64,000 bases of DNA from Porphyra umbilicalis (GCA_002049455.2 KV918764.1:651942-715941); one strand, 5' to 3'. Positions 41,201 to 53,297 are shown, numbered from the stretch's first letter. Program-made: numbers and translations. Notes: generated by a model not told the origin, from the letters alone.

Positions 41201-41869
41201 TCGCGGATGGCTCCCAGACTGTTACGCATACTATTTTTGGGGATTATTTACGGTCTGGTACGTGCGGTCTTCTCCAGAGACGATACGACAGACAGCCTGA
41301 TTTCCGGGATACCCATCGCCCGCAATGGCTTCTCTATGTAATGCTATTCGGTCCCACCCCCGTATTTTCTGTAGAACCACACTGCAGGTAATTTCTGCGG
41401 CCAACCTACACGACTGCGTGAGGCTTATTCTCTGATTTATAAGCCGTACGACCAATTGCCATGTGCTCATGTCAAAACATCGAGCATGCCTTTCAGCAGT
41501 GCCGTGGGGTCGTACCGCGAGTGACACACAGGAAAGCATTGCTATGTTTTGCTCGTTTTTTTCCATACACGAGCCGTGCGGTTTCCTCGGAAATCTTCTG
41601 GGGTGCGCTCGCGAAGAACATCGGAGAGATGGCCCTGGGACCTATTCTTTTTTTTTTCTGGGAGCGCATCGTACCAGATGCACCTCCAACATTTACGAAG
41701 GAAAGAAAACGCGGAGACGTGGAACAATGGTTTTACCTCTCAGCGCGGAAAGCAGTGAAAAGAAAACAAACGCACACTATGGGAACAATCAACAATCAAA
41801 AGAGACCGCCTTCCCAGAGGGTGGTCGCCAATAATTGCTGCACGCCAGTCGGGACATCAATAGGCACGT
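38263..41869. other. 3.6 kb without a supported gene; GC-rich tandem units at 39750-40300
   Basis: From 38880 to 40460 both strands are open in several frames because of CCG/GCC content. About three imperfect copies of a roughly 150-bp unit containing GCGGCGGCCGACACGTCGCC occur at 39840, 39995 and 40190. From 40600 to 41870 the composition drops to moderate GC. Short minus ORFs there (40881-41174, 41231-41566) show no domain, though they lie downstream of the broken Harbinger transposase. Confidence 0.4.
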
Positions 41870-43614
41870 TCAGTCGGCCTCTTCGCCAGACAAGTCATCG
41901 TCCCACACTTCAAGGTCCTTCAGTTCATCGTGCATGGACTGAACTATGGCCTTGCGAGCTTCTGCGCTTTCGGTTCGCAGGTACTTGGGATAGTCTTTCG
42001 CTTCGATGTAGCCCTTCAGGCACAGCGCACCCTCCGTCCGTACTGAGGTGCACACCTCGCTTGGCTCCATCAGGAGCAGCTCGGCAATGATCCCAGCCGC
42101 TGTCCGAAAAAGGTCCCAACGACGCTCCGTCCTTGTGTCGCCCTCCTTGAGGATCATCTGGTAGCCGATGTTACTGTCATGTGCGATTGGGTCGGAGAAG
42201 CCATCATCTACCCCTCCCCCAGCTGTGGATGCTGGCGTCGACACAACGCGCTCGATCGAGGCACGCTCCACTTCCGAGTCCATGTAGACACCCAGAGTCC
42301 TGTAACCAAGCATTCGGGCAGAGCTTCGGCGGCGGTTCACCTTGTACCGAAGAGACTTGAGAAGGGACGTGGTGACTCTTACTGGACAGATTGGCTGCTT
42401 CGTAGTTGATCTGAGAAGCCGCCTTCTCCACGGTCCTCTGCATCAGCATGCGTAGGTAGCGATTCCCGTCCTTGTTAGGGCCGTGCAAGTGCCCAGTGGG
42501 CACCGTCCAGGAGATGCAGTCGAGTTCGAAGGCGCCCCCCCCTGCCGGTGTCGATCATCCGCGAAACCGCCGTGAAGCGTGCCGGTCGTAATACAATTTT
42601 GAAGCGCGATGGCATCACCGGGTACAGGCGCTCAGCGTCCTTGCGCACGGCTTCCTGCAGGCGATTGTACACTAAGAGCTTGGGAGTGTCGGGTTTGGGA
42701 TGCGGCATAGCAAACAGGGCATAGCGGGGGTATCCTTGATCGACCGCGTAGAAGAGCAAGCAACTGGTCCGGCCATTCAGTGTGTACTTGATGTTCCGCA
42801 GGGACCACAGACCAGCGTTCACGTCCAACATGAGCGGGGAGGACGCCAGCACGTTCTTGTCTTTGTAGCTCCCGGGCGCCCCAATAAAAAAGTACCAGAT
42901 GTAGGTGTCCTCATCACACACACTCTCAATCACCACAGAGCGCATACCCTTGCGGTCATGGTACTGCCCGGCGAGGGCCTTGGGGCACTTGAGCCACTGC
43001 CAATCCGTGCAGTCAATAGAGCCGATGCAGCCCGGCATGCCACGGGCCGCGTTGCGGGAAAGGATGTGCTTGAGCTCTTCCTCCGTCGGGCGGCGCAAGT
43101 ACGTCTGCTCCCACTTGTCCACAACGAGCCTGGTCAGACGCCTGGTAGCCTCGGCGATAGTTGAGTGCGACAGCCAGCAGTACTCATCGGCGCGGTCGTA
43201 GGACTCCCCGTAGCCCAGCACGCGGAGCGCGGCCACCATCTTCTGGATCGGGTGCGACAGCAGGCGCCCGGTCGCGTTGACGGATCGCCTCCACCACGGC
43301 TCGTCGTGCACCGCCGCGTAGAGACGCATGAAGACCGCGCGCGGCATACGATGCCGCTTCTCAAAATCTTGCTCGCTGTAGACAGGGGGCTCGCCGCCGA
43401 CCCCAAAGTAGTCACGCATGATTGAGTGCGCTCCCAGATCAAAATCACGGTTGCGATTGGGCCGGCGGCCCGGCCGAGAGCCCCCCAACGGCCGCTTGCT
43501 CACGCGCCCATGCTGCAGGGCCCTCCGCACCGTCAGGGTGGCTCTGGCCCCGAGCACCACCGCCAGGTCGAGGTCCGCATCAAACTGCACGTCGTGAAGA
43601 AGGTTGTCCTTCAT
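41870..43614 (-). pseudogene. Second PIF/Harbinger transposase, frame-broken
   Basis: From the ATG at 43614 the frame encodes a HARBI1-like transposase clearly related to the one at 20817 (shared RPNKRRDF/RPNRNRDF, ADEY, INATGRL/VNATGRL). The triad D201 (GSIDCTDWQW), D252 (GAPGSYKDKN) and E328 (KDAERLYPVM) is intact. At a run of eight C near 42536-42543 the frame is lost. A second frame continues (FELDCISWTVPTG to about 42345) and a third carries the acidic end (LEVWDDDLSGEEAD) to 41870. The LHNM motif expected after the core is missing. I found no inverted repeats around it. The first break could be a homopolymer error, but two breaks and a lost motif favour a dead copy. Confidence 0.75.
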
Positions 43615-43628
43615 ACCGCCGCGGCCCG

Positions 43629-43920
43629 GTGTTGGTCCGCAGGTGACACGCGGCCTGGCGGAGTCCGCAGCAAACGCGGGGGGGAAAGATGGTGCTCACG
43701 ACGGCGGGGAGAGGGGCGGGCACAATGAAGACGACAAAGATGATGGGAACGCGGGCAGGCACCGTCGATGGACGCGGCCCAATGCTGGTCCACAGGAACC
43801 AGGCGGCCCCGTGAAGGTCCGCAGAAAACACGGGTGGGGACGATGGTGCGCTCAACCGTGGGGAAGCGGGCGGGCGGGACGACGACGACGATGGGGATGG
43901 AACGGGATGGGACGAGGGTG
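43629..43920 (+). repeat. Diverged tandem duplication, about 147-bp unit
   Basis: The pattern 'GCTGGTCCACAGG, GGCGGC, GGTCCGCAG, AAACACGGGTGGGG, GATGGTGCTC' appears twice in succession, starting at 43629 and 43775, with many substitutions. Confidence 0.6.
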
Positions 43921-44101
43921 GGCGGGAGGACGATGGGGAAGCGGGGGGGTGGGACGTCGATGGATGCGGCGTGGCAGCAATGCGTGTGGTGGCCGCTGCA
44001 GGCCCCCCTCCACACCCCCTCCAAAAAGGACACCGGCCAGCTGGTAGGCCGGCGGCACAGCCAGCCACGCGAGCTCCACCGGCCTCGATGGGGCTCTCAT
44101 T

Positions 44102-44275
44102 CAGTGTACCCCCCCAAATCACCGCTGGAACGGGTGTGGCCAGGTGACGTGGGCTCCTGGCCGCACAGGCCCCCAAAGGGCCACAGTGCAGTGTACCCCC
44201 CGGAATCAGGCCTGTCCGAAGGGGTGCGGCCAGATCACGTCCGCGACTCGCCTCACTGGCCTCGACAGGCGATTG
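44102..44275 (+). repeat. Diverged tandem pair, about 90-bp unit
   Basis: Two copies starting AGTGTACCCCCC (near 44102 and 44192) continue with GGGTGTGGCCAGGTGACGT / GGGTGCGGCCAGATCACGT. The region 43920-44750 otherwise shows no gene. Confidence 0.55.
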
Positions 44276-44755
44276 TAAGGCAAGCGTTCCTTATTGGGTG
44301 ATCCCCGCTGGCTCCCTACCCCCTCCACGGCTCCTCTTTTCTTTTCCTTTTCTGTGGCTGGAGCAGATGAGGATACGTGTCCTTCAAGTGGGCCTTCCAG
44401 GGCCGTGCACTGCACCGCCTGCCGTTTCTGATACTCGGCAGGGTCGCGAAACCTGGGCCCCGGCTCGACAACAGCCTCCGTTGCGGACCACTACGTTTGG
44501 CGGCCTCGAAAGCGCCTGCGTCGTCCGGTCCAGCCACGCAATCTCCGGAACGACTGTCAGAAATTCCCAATGAGCGATCAATCGGCTTGCGAAGGAGACA
44601 CACGTTGTGACCGCAGCGGTCGTCCGGGGCCCTCGCTAGTCACTGACAGCGCTGAGATTCACTCTAAATGGTTCGGATCCAGTCGGTAAAATAAAGAATT
44701 CGTCCCCATGCAGGCCCTCTATGGGCCCGAGCGCCTCATCGTCGCGGCTCCCCGA

Positions 44756-45890
44756 CAAGCCCATCCATCCCCATCCATCCCCATCCAAACCCGATCCCCA
44801 TCCAAACGCGTTTTGGATGGGCGTTTTTGGCCGCTGTGGGCGCCCCCCCATTCCCCATCCAAACTCACTTTGGATGGGCTGTTGAGTCCGACCCGAGTGC
44901 GAGCCTCGCACCTGGAACGAGCCGCAGAACTGTGTCTTTCACTGCTCGCCCGAGACCGCGGAGCAGAAACGTCGTGTGATTGGGCCAGCATCGCCTGTTT
45001 GCCTAGCGCAAGACCTGCTAACTGTAGCCCCCGTTCCTGTCGAGCGTGGCACGCCATGCGCGGCCCCGGCGGCCGGAAGAGGTCGGATCCAGGATATCTT
45101 CCAACACAACTTACCCTTTTTGTAGTATTTGTGATATAAGTCAGATTGATTGTTTCTGCCTCGTCGTCGTCGCGACCAGAGCGGCGGCCGTCCTCTTCGC
45201 GCTCATCGGCGCCGACACGATCCGACTTGGTCATCAAAAACCCGTGAAGTCAGCGAGGTAGAAAAACGCCGTGCTCCTCGTAGCACTGAGCAAATCACTT
45301 CGATAACGCAAAAAATCCGTCAAAGGCATAGTGCTTTCAGCCATCGCAGGAGCCTACGGCGAATTTGGCGGAGCGAACGGAAAAGCCGCGTGCCGGCGGC
45401 GCCCGGATCTTGGCCGACCTCGGCCGTGGAGACGACTCGACGTCCAGCGACCGGCGCGAAGTCTCCCAACATCGACGACGGTTGCTTGGAATGTAATCGC
45501 TAGAGTGGAGTCTGGGGTGGTACTTATACCAGGTGCTGAAGAATTGGCAAAAGCAGACACTGCTGCTCGCGTGCAAAGACCCCACGTACGAGACCCAATG
45601 GTATGGTCGCATGGTTTCAATACCAGGTTTCTGAATATAAAACGGCCGCGCCTGCCGAGGATCACACGCTGTCCCTTCGGCGGGCGCGGTCGACTCGAGG
45701 CACTCAAAGGCGGAACTGGGGACTACGCCATCGGCTGGAAACGCCCATCCAAAATCGAGAAAAAGCCCAGCGGTATCCCATCCAAAGTGAGTTTGGATGG
45801 GCTTGGATGGACTCCGATCGCCCATCCATCCCCATTCAAAATTCCATCCGTTCCCATCCGAAACGCGTTTGGATGGGCAGTCGGGAGGCC
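44756..45890. mobile_element. Foldback-like element with CCCATCCAAA/TTTGGATGGG ends
   Basis: The left end (44756-44885) and right end (45745-45890) iterate CCCATCCAAA and TTTGGATGGG. Two longer words, CCATCCAAACGCG and ATCCAAACTCACTTTGGATG, occur in both ends in inverted order, so the ends can pair with each other and within themselves. The 0.85-kb interior has no recognisable gene. A non-autonomous DNA transposon is the likely explanation. Confidence 0.6.
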
Positions 45891-46101
45891 GTGACGATAT
45901 TATTGAACAGCAACGTACCCCAGAAAATTTTATTCGGGTGGACTTCTCGCGTGGTTTTCATTGGATACCCCGCGTTTGTGGACGGTTCTGCATAGCAGGC
46001 GTTGCTGGGTGTGACAGATTCTGCATAGAGCCGCCACGTTAGCCACGTGGCAGTCAATTTTGTGGAATCCGACATTGTTTGCTGTGCTCTTACAGGCCTC
46101 C

Positions 46102-46885
46102 ATTTCTTGCACAAACGGCGGTTCTTCGTGCTCGATTCTTGTATGGGAGTTGCACAGAGTCAGTGTCTGTGCAAGAATTATGTACCAAACCTGGCAGCAG
46201 TCGTGCAAGAATCGTGCACGTTGCGGTGCAGAATTTCTGCATCTCGCTGCACAACCGTCATTCCAGTTCTACAAGCGGGAAGCTGGGCCAGAGTCTGGGC
46301 GCCGTGTGGCAAAGATCAGGGTTATAGGGGCAGCGTCTGCCCGCACCAACAATGCCACAACCTCTTTTCATTCCCCACCCGTCATGAGCTTAGTCGCAGC
46401 ACAGGACACTGAAGACGTAGCACCAGAAGCCAAATGACCGCTTCCCAATGGAGCTACTGGAGCAGGGTACCTCTGATGTGCTCCTGGTATCCGGGGAGAT
46501 GGCTTCGGATAGTTTCCTAGCTTCCGCGTCCCCATGTTGACGTCCTCACGGCCTCCGGGACAATAGTCGAGTTCACCCTTCTTTCGGAAGTCTGGTGGTT
46601 CTTGGGGAGCGGGGGGGGTGAGGTGCGGAGGGGTACAGCAGCGATAAACAACTGAAGGTCAGTCTTTGGACTGCGAAATGAGGTTGAGCATGTTTCCAGT
46701 GGAGCCGCTCGAGAGGGAAAACAAGTGTCGCTCACTGGTGCAAGATTCATGCACAAGGTGCAAGAAGTCTGCACAAAGATGGATCGGTTTCCAGAATTTC
46801 CGTACTTGCTTGTGCAAGCACACGCTTGCACGAACTCAGGGTGCGAGGTACAAGAATTTTGCATGCAAGAAACACGTTTGTGGAC
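46102..46885. mobile_element. Foldback-like element with TTCTTGCA/TGCAAGAA-rich ends
   Basis: About 46102-46260 and 46735-46885 carry many TTCTTGCAC, GTGCAAGAA and TGCACAA words in both orientations. The outermost parts are inverted copies (TTTCTTGCA ... ATTCTTGTA). The middle (46260-46735) is unique and non-coding. No target duplication was identified. Confidence 0.5.
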
Positions 46886-47066
46886 GCCCCGTGCGCATGA
46901 AGAGGAGGCCAGGTCTCGTTTTTTACGCACTCATAGACACCTCCTCAGCGGTACGAAAGGTGTAGAAAAGGGATCTGGGTGACGTCTTTATAGCCCAGGA
47001 GCATCGCTCTACAAAGGTCTTGTACAGCGCACACGCTCTGGAAGGGTCACAATCGACGATTGCAGG

Positions 47067-47691
47067 ATTCCAGGCACGTGCGTGCAATACCCTTGCCTTC
47101 AGGGCGGTGGCGCACTTGGCGACGCATCGACACCGGGCACGCCGGCCGACTCCATAGCCGCGAGCGCGCACGGGAGCACGTACAGCCACGTTGCCGTGGC
47201 GGGGGAAGCGTGGGGCGGGGAAAAGGGTGCCGCCGCCGGCACCGCAGCGGCGGCGGCTCGCCGGTGTCGCGCGACGCCGACGGGAGGGGCCTTCACTCCG
47301 CCGCGCAGCGCACCTCTAATCGCGCCGCTAGATGGCAGGCCGACGGGCCGCCGCAACAGAAGCGGGCGCGCAGGCACGATCACCCGCGGGTCATCGCGGG
47401 CGCGTTCAACCCCCGTAGTCGCTGCGCGCGGTCGCCGCGCCCAACTCGGGGGTGGTAGGGGGGCAGGCACCGTCCAGGCCCTGTGACCCTTGTGGCAGGA
47501 CAGTCCTTCTCAGCCACGTAACTCCATTCGCTTTTAGCGTCATCGCGACCCTTCCAACGTCGACACGCCCTCAGATCCCTGAGGACTCGAATGCAGACTG
47601 CCACCTCTGAAACGGAGAGCAAGTCCCGTGATCTAAGTATATGTGTGCATCACTACACTTTGAGAGCACCCTGTCCTAAAGGCCAGGGAAT
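47067..47691 (-). repeat. Dispersed repeat, copy 2 (inverted relative to 3029-3745)
   Basis: See 3029-3745. The ends are the same, the GC-rich interior has substitutions and deletions, and the copy is 625 bp long. Confidence 0.8.
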
Positions 47692-48093
47692 TCCTGCACG
47701 CCTCTGTGCAAGCCATTTATTTACAAGGGAATGCAGATCGTCCAGGCACGTGGTTTAAGCCGCACTGTGCAGGGCCCGCAGAATCTGCTGCAGGATCTCG
47801 CTCAATGCAGTGGGTTTCTCTTGAAGTTTTGGATTCTAGTCCTTATCCGGTGGGGTCATCTCGACTCCTTCCGCGGTTTTTGTGTGCTGGCCATCAAATC
47901 CGCTGGCACGCCGCGCCACCCCCTGCCCCGCACAGTCGGGTGGTCGTCTACTCGGACACTCTTCCGTGCCTCTTGATTGCTGTGGTTGCTGTTTTTGCAG
48001 CCGTCGTCTCCCCCCTGTGCGCCCGCTCTTCTTTCACCTCCGCAGCGCGTCCATCCCCCCCCCTCTGCCAAGCCTCCCTCTCCCCCCCTGGCC

Positions 48094-49485
48094 ATGGTGG
48101 GGTCCGCCCTCGACCCCCGCCTCCCCCCGCCCCGCGCCTGCCGGTCGCCGCCCTGCTCGCCGCCCCCGAGTTGCGGCTGCTGGGCATCCCCGCGGCCGCC
48201 GCGTGGCTCGCGCCCGTGGGCTTGACGGCCCCCCCCCCCGCCCCCCCCCCGCGGGCGACACGGCGGGCAACGCCGCCGCCGTGACGCCCGCCGACCTGGC
48301 GGCGGCGGTCACCCACGACTGCGTGCTGCGCCACCCGCCGCCGGCGGCCGGGCGCCCCCCCCCCCCGGCACGGCGGCGGCGGCGGCGGACGCGGCGCCCC
48401 TTGCGCTACACCCGACCGACGCGCACCTCGGGCCCGTCATTGCCGCCTCGTCGGTGCAGTTTGTGCCCCTCTCCGCGGCCGACGGGCTCGTGGCGGGCGT
48501 AACCGTCGACGAGGTGCTCGTCGACCGCCTCGGCGCGGAGCTGCCGGGCAGCCTCTTCCACGCGCCGACCTCACGGTGGGTGTTTGATGTGGCGGGGGGG
48601 GCGCTGCTGACCGCGAGCGCCGTCGGCGACCGGGCGCAGGTGACGTGGACGGGGCGCCCGCCGCGCGGTGGGGCGCGCGACGGTGGGGGCGCCGCGGGGG
48701 GCGCAGAGGCAGACGTGGCTGTGGCTGAGCGGGAGGCCGCATTTGACTGGCGCGTCGTGTCGTGGCAGCGGCCACGGTGGCGGGGCGACGGGGTGCTCGC
48801 CGCCGACCCCGTGTCGATGCTCCTCCACCCCACCACGGGCGGCGGCGGCGGCGGCGGCGGCGGTGCCGCTCCGCCACGGGCGCCGCCGCCGGCTGTCGGG
48901 GGGGACCCCTTGGGCGCCTGGCACCGGTTCATGGACCGCCTCGTCGGCTGGTTTGGCAACGCCTCGATTGCGGCCGTCGGCGGCGGCGCGTTCCCGCGGG
49001 CGGGGGTGCCGCCGACGGCGCCGGCCCCCGCGCATGGCGCCCCCGTGACGACCGTCTCCCACACCGAGGCGAGCAGCTACTGCGTCGTGCGGCGGCTCGG
49101 GGCGGTGGCGCTCGGCGCCACGCCGGTGCGGGCGGTGCGGCTGCGCTTGCCGCCGCCCGCCAACCGCGACGGCGGTGGCGGCGGCGACGCGGCCGCGCCG
49201 ACCGACGGCGCCGCGCGCGGCGCCCGCCGGCGGCCGGTGCGCCGCCGCCGGGGGCCCATCCCCGTCGACACTGTCGACGACCCGGTCGTGCGCGACCGGG
49301 TGCTGCGCAACCGGGAGAGCGCGCGGCGGAGCAACGAGCGGCGGCGGGCGGCGACGGCGGCGGCGCGGTCGGCAACGGCGTCGGCCACGACGACGGCGGC
49401 GGCCGCGTCGGTGGTGGCGGCGCGGGTGGGCGCCGCCGCGCCGCGGGGCGGCGGCGCGGCGGCGCTCGGCCCGCCGCGCCCGTGA
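48094..49485 (+). CDS. Unrecognised protein with a bZIP-like basic stretch
   Basis: The coding frame from 48454 to 49485 is convincing (GVTVDEVLVDRLGAELPG, DPLGAWHRFMDRLVGWFG, SHTEASSYCVVRRLGAVALG). Upstream, coding-like sequence from the ATG at 48094 continues in other frames (VAALLAAPELRLLGIP; DLAAAVTHDCVLRHPP; ALHPTDAHLGPVIAASS), broken at C runs near 48120, 48235 and 48355. Near 49290-49350 the sequence LRNRESARRSNERRR closely resembles a bZIP basic region, but the invariant Arg nine residues after the motif Asn is replaced by Asn, and no leucine heptads follow, only Ala/Arg. It may be a divergent DNA-binding protein or may only resemble one. I do not recognise the globular part. Confidence 0.55.
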
Positions 49486-51672
49486 CGTGGCGTCGGGTGG
49501 CCCGCCCGCCCGCCGTGGGGCCGTGCCTCGCCGGCGGGCGCGCCACCCACCCCCGTCGACGCTGGGCGTTTGTTCCGTGCCGGTCCCACCCGCCGCGGTG
49601 GGGCGCGCCGCCGTCTGCCCCGCGCGCACGCGGCGCCGCCGCCCGCTGTCTGGAGGATTGCTCGTGTCCCCGGTGCCCACTGCGTCGCGGTCCACCGTCT
49701 GCCCGAGCTGCACAATCGACGCCAGAAACGTGGAACGCACGCGCGAGGCGTGAGTAAAAAAAAAAAAAACGTGACTGCGTGCGAGGCATGCGTATTTCAG
49801 GAATTCAATGTCTTGACGCTTGTCTCATTTGGTGTATCATTTGGAAGCAGCCCGAACCACGAATCAGCCCGTACAGTTTCTCAATTAAAATCACGCCGAG
49901 GGGCTGTGGGTGGTGGCCGCCGCGCGCGGTCGGCGCCAGTGTCTGCCCCACCGCCGACAGCGGCGCTTCGGGCCACCGCACCGCCGGTCGCAGCGGCGGC
50001 GGCACCCACGGGGGGCCGCGGCGCGCCCCGCGCGACCGTCGGTCCACGGGTGCCGACGGTCGACGCCCACGGGCGGCGGCGCGCGCCCGTGTGACCGCTG
50101 GCAGTAACGTCGCTGTGTCAAATATGGATCACTTTTGTCCTTTTCTGGGCTCAGAGAAGGCAACGTCCATCAGAGCACGGGTTGCGCGAGTGCACTGGAA
50201 AGCCTGTGAGTTTCTCTACAAACGCCACGCGAGAAGTAATACGTTTTGTGCATGTCTTCTTACTCTTTTCTGCTCTTCTATAGCGCTCTCCAGTGTGACG
50301 TAGAATTACCATCCAGCGGCATCTCTGGATCACCGATCGTCGGATCGTTTCACACCACGCGACGGCAATCGATCGAAAAAGGACACACGAAGACACAATG
50401 AAAGAGTAATTGTAGGATCATTGCTGCCCAACGGGGAACAATACTGTGTCTCGGCCATCTGAGGCCAGCGACGTAGCCGCGCCTGGTCACGCTCTGTGGA
50501 CGTGCATTCGCTTGACGCCCATCCAGTGGATCTCGCGCCGGTTGGATGGACGGCCACGGAGGACTTTGCGGCCACCGAGTGACAATATGTTGGTGATTAA
50601 AATAAATTTGCCTTCGATCGATCGTGTGTGTGTAACAATACAAGCGACTTGGCGGCGGTTCTGCCCGATCGATAGGGCTATGCAACATAAACACGTGTTT
50701 ATCTTCGATCATGGTGCTTTTCTCTACACCGTTCGAAAGCCCTTCAGCTCAGGCTTCTGCTCGTATGTTTATAGCCCTCCCGCGTGCTTCTGTACTGAGC
50801 GCTCGTCAGAGGAAGAAAAAACAGTGGGCAAATAGGCTGAAATCGACGATTCCGGTGATCCACATTTGACCTGAGTGATCCAGAATAGGCACAGGGACGA
50901 TACAGTAGTCACGGGCGGCGCGCCGGCGCCCCCGCCGCCCGTGCGGGCGGCCATGGGCCCGCGTCGGCCGCGCGGCGGCCGGCGCGCGCGCCCCGGCCCG
51001 TAGCGTGACCCGCTGCTTGTCCGTCTTTTGCTTGCCGCGCCCGTCCCCCCCGCGCCCCCGTCCCCGTCTGCGTGGCTCACGCCCCTCTTTTTTTTTTTTT
51101 TTTTTTTTGCTTTGGGGTGCGGGGCTGGGCCGCCGAGCGCGTCGGCTGCCGCCGACGCCCGCCGTGCGCCCGTGCCGCGCGCGGCGGCACCGCCGGTCGG
51201 CCGGTGTGCGCGGCATTGGGGACGAGCGGGGGGGGCGGGGGGGGCGGGGGGGGTGCGGTGGGGGGGTGCCGACCCCACCCGCGCCGCCGCGGAGCGACCC
51301 CACCCGCGCCGCCGCGGAGCGGCAGTCGCCGTGCGTGACGGGTGCTGGGGGGGGGGCGGTTTGCGCGCGTCGCCCCCGCCGTGTCGGGCGTTGCCCGTGG
51401 TCGGCTGGTGCCAGCGGGCGGCCGCCGGCCCCCGCGGGGACGCTCGTTGTCGCTGCCCTTGTCTGCCGCGCCGCGGTGCCTGGCCATGCGCGGCGTGCCC
51501 GTCCGCCGAGTGTACCGCGCCACGCAGCGGGCTCGAGGGTGGGGTTCCCCCCGCCCCCCTCCCGGCGCCCCCTAGACCCTGTTTTCCTGGCGAGCGCGGG
51601 TGCCGCACGCCCCCCCCCCGGCTCTTGGTCCGCTGCCCGTGGCACCCCCGGCGGTGTGTGGGCGCGCCGCCG
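49486..51672. other. 2.2 kb intergenic, AT-richer centre, poly-T at 51089-51109
   Basis: 49755-49768 is a poly-A run just after the end of the preceding gene. 50100-50870 has moderate GC and no conserved ORF. A run of about 21 T lies at 51089-51109 in otherwise GC-rich sequence; read on the minus strand it looks like a poly-A tail. A 25-bp tandem (CCCCACCCGCGCCGCCGCGGAGCG) pair lies near 51277-51325. No gene supported. Confidence 0.45.
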
Positions 51673-53027
51673 ATGCGGCCGACGGCGGGCGGCGGCGGCG
51701 GCGTGACGGGCGGGTGGCCCCCCGTCATGCTGACTGGTGGCCGCCCCGGCGGCGGCCGCCGCCTCCTCCTCGCCGTTTCCCTCCTGGTCATTGGCGTTAG
51801 CGGGGTGTCCATCCTCTCCGCCCTGACGGCGAGCCCCCCGCCCGTCGACGGCGTCGTGCGGGGGGGCGACGCGGGGGACGGCGCCGCCCGCGCGGCGGCG
51901 GTGGCGGCGGCAGTCACTGGCGGCAGCGCGTCGGCCCGCAGCGCGGTACCCCCCGGGGCCCCCCGTAACCTCGTCGCCCCAGACGGGTCCCGCCCCTCGG
52001 TCGCGGCCAACGGGACCAGCGACGGCGTCGCCACCCCCCCCCCTCCCTGCGCCTCACCTACTGCGACGAGGACTATGCCGCCGCCGCCGTGCGCGCCATG
52101 GCCGACACGTCGGGCGGCGCCGTCGTGGCGCGGCCCGACTGGGACGGCGCCAACGCGCTCGTCAAGTCGGCGTGGGGCTCCTGCGCCCCGTCGGAGCGGG
52201 CGCCCCACCCCATGGCCGTCGTCTATGTCGACATGGAGCCGACGGCGCACGACGCGGCGACGCCGGACCGCCCCATCCTCTCGGCCGTGCGCACCGTCGG
52301 CGGGGCGGGCACTGCGGCCGCACGCGCAGCAGCACCGACGCGCGACGCCTCCCCCGCGTCGGTCGTGCACGTCCCCTACGCCTTCTTCTCGTTTAGTGAG
52401 CGGGCGGGGCACATGGCGACGCCCGCGGCGCTTGTGCGCGCCCCCGACTTTGACGCGCCCGCCGTAGCCGCGTCCAAGACCCGCTTTGCGGCGTGGGCGT
52501 CCCGCCACTGCACCCGCGCGGGCGCCGACGGGGTGCACGTGGAGACGGCGCGCGTGCGGTTTTTCGACGCCCTCACCGCCGCCTACAAGGCCGTCGACGC
52601 GCTTGGGGGGTGTCGGAAAAACGCGGAGCCGCCGGCGGGGGCGCCCCCCCCCGAGCTCGACAATGACCGTGGCTTGACGGTGTGGTGGTACCGCGCGTAC
52701 AAGTTCTCCTTTGCCATGGAAAACGAGGCGGTGGCGGGGTACGTGACGGAAAAGGTCGTCAACAGCTACCTCGCCCACACGGTGCCCATTTACTGGGGGG
52801 CCCCCGACTTTGGCGACTACTTGAACGTCGACGCGGTGGTGGATTGCCAGCCGGGGCCGGCGGGCGACTGGGCGGCGTGCGTCGACGAGGTGCGGCGGTT
52901 GGATGCGGACGAGGCGGCGTATGTGGCCAAGCTGCGCCAGCCCCTCTTTAAGGACAACGTCGTGCCCGACTGGATGACGTGGCCGTACCACGCGCAGCAC
53001 CTGCGAGAGGCGCTGCAACTCGGCTGA
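51673..53027 (+). CDS. GT10 alpha-1,3-fucosyltransferase-like Golgi enzyme
   Basis: A type II membrane protein. After the ATG at 51673 (or 51727) an Arg-rich start precedes a single membrane anchor (LLLAVSLLVIGVSGVSIL), then an Ala/Gly-rich stem. The catalytic part has the family signature YKFSFAMENEAVAGYVTEK, then AHTVPIYWGAPDFG (about 52696-52812), which in GT10 enzymes binds GDP-fucose. The usual C-terminal helices follow to the TGA at 53027. The N-terminal and catalytic parts lie in different frames that meet at a run of 12 C and the following CT (52033-52047). Downstream the frame opens with LTYCDEDYAAA, so a run-length error is the simplest reading. The protein would add fucose to glycans in the Golgi; acceptor unknown. 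It is convergent with ispE, with 270 bp between them. Confidence 0.82.
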
Positions 53028-53297
53028 GCGGTGGGGGGTGGGTGGGGGGTGGGAGACGGACGCGCGACGAAAGGTGGGTGGGAGAGGGCGCATGCGAGTG
53101 GGAAGATGGAGGTGCAAACACCGCGCGACCGTACCCTACACATGGGCGCTGGTGGGGATGAAGCAAAGAACCAAGGCGTTGCCGTGTACTCGAGACCGCC
53201 GCCGCCACGGCCGCGCACCCCCACCGGGGCGAACTATCAACGTGGGCGAAAGTCCGCACGGTCGCGGCAACACGCCCCCCGCACACCCCTCCCCCCC

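Noticed and set aside
40881-41566. Minus-strand ORFs downstream of the broken Harbinger transposase as its MYB-like partner
   Set aside because: No tryptophan spacing or basic region of the partner family is present.
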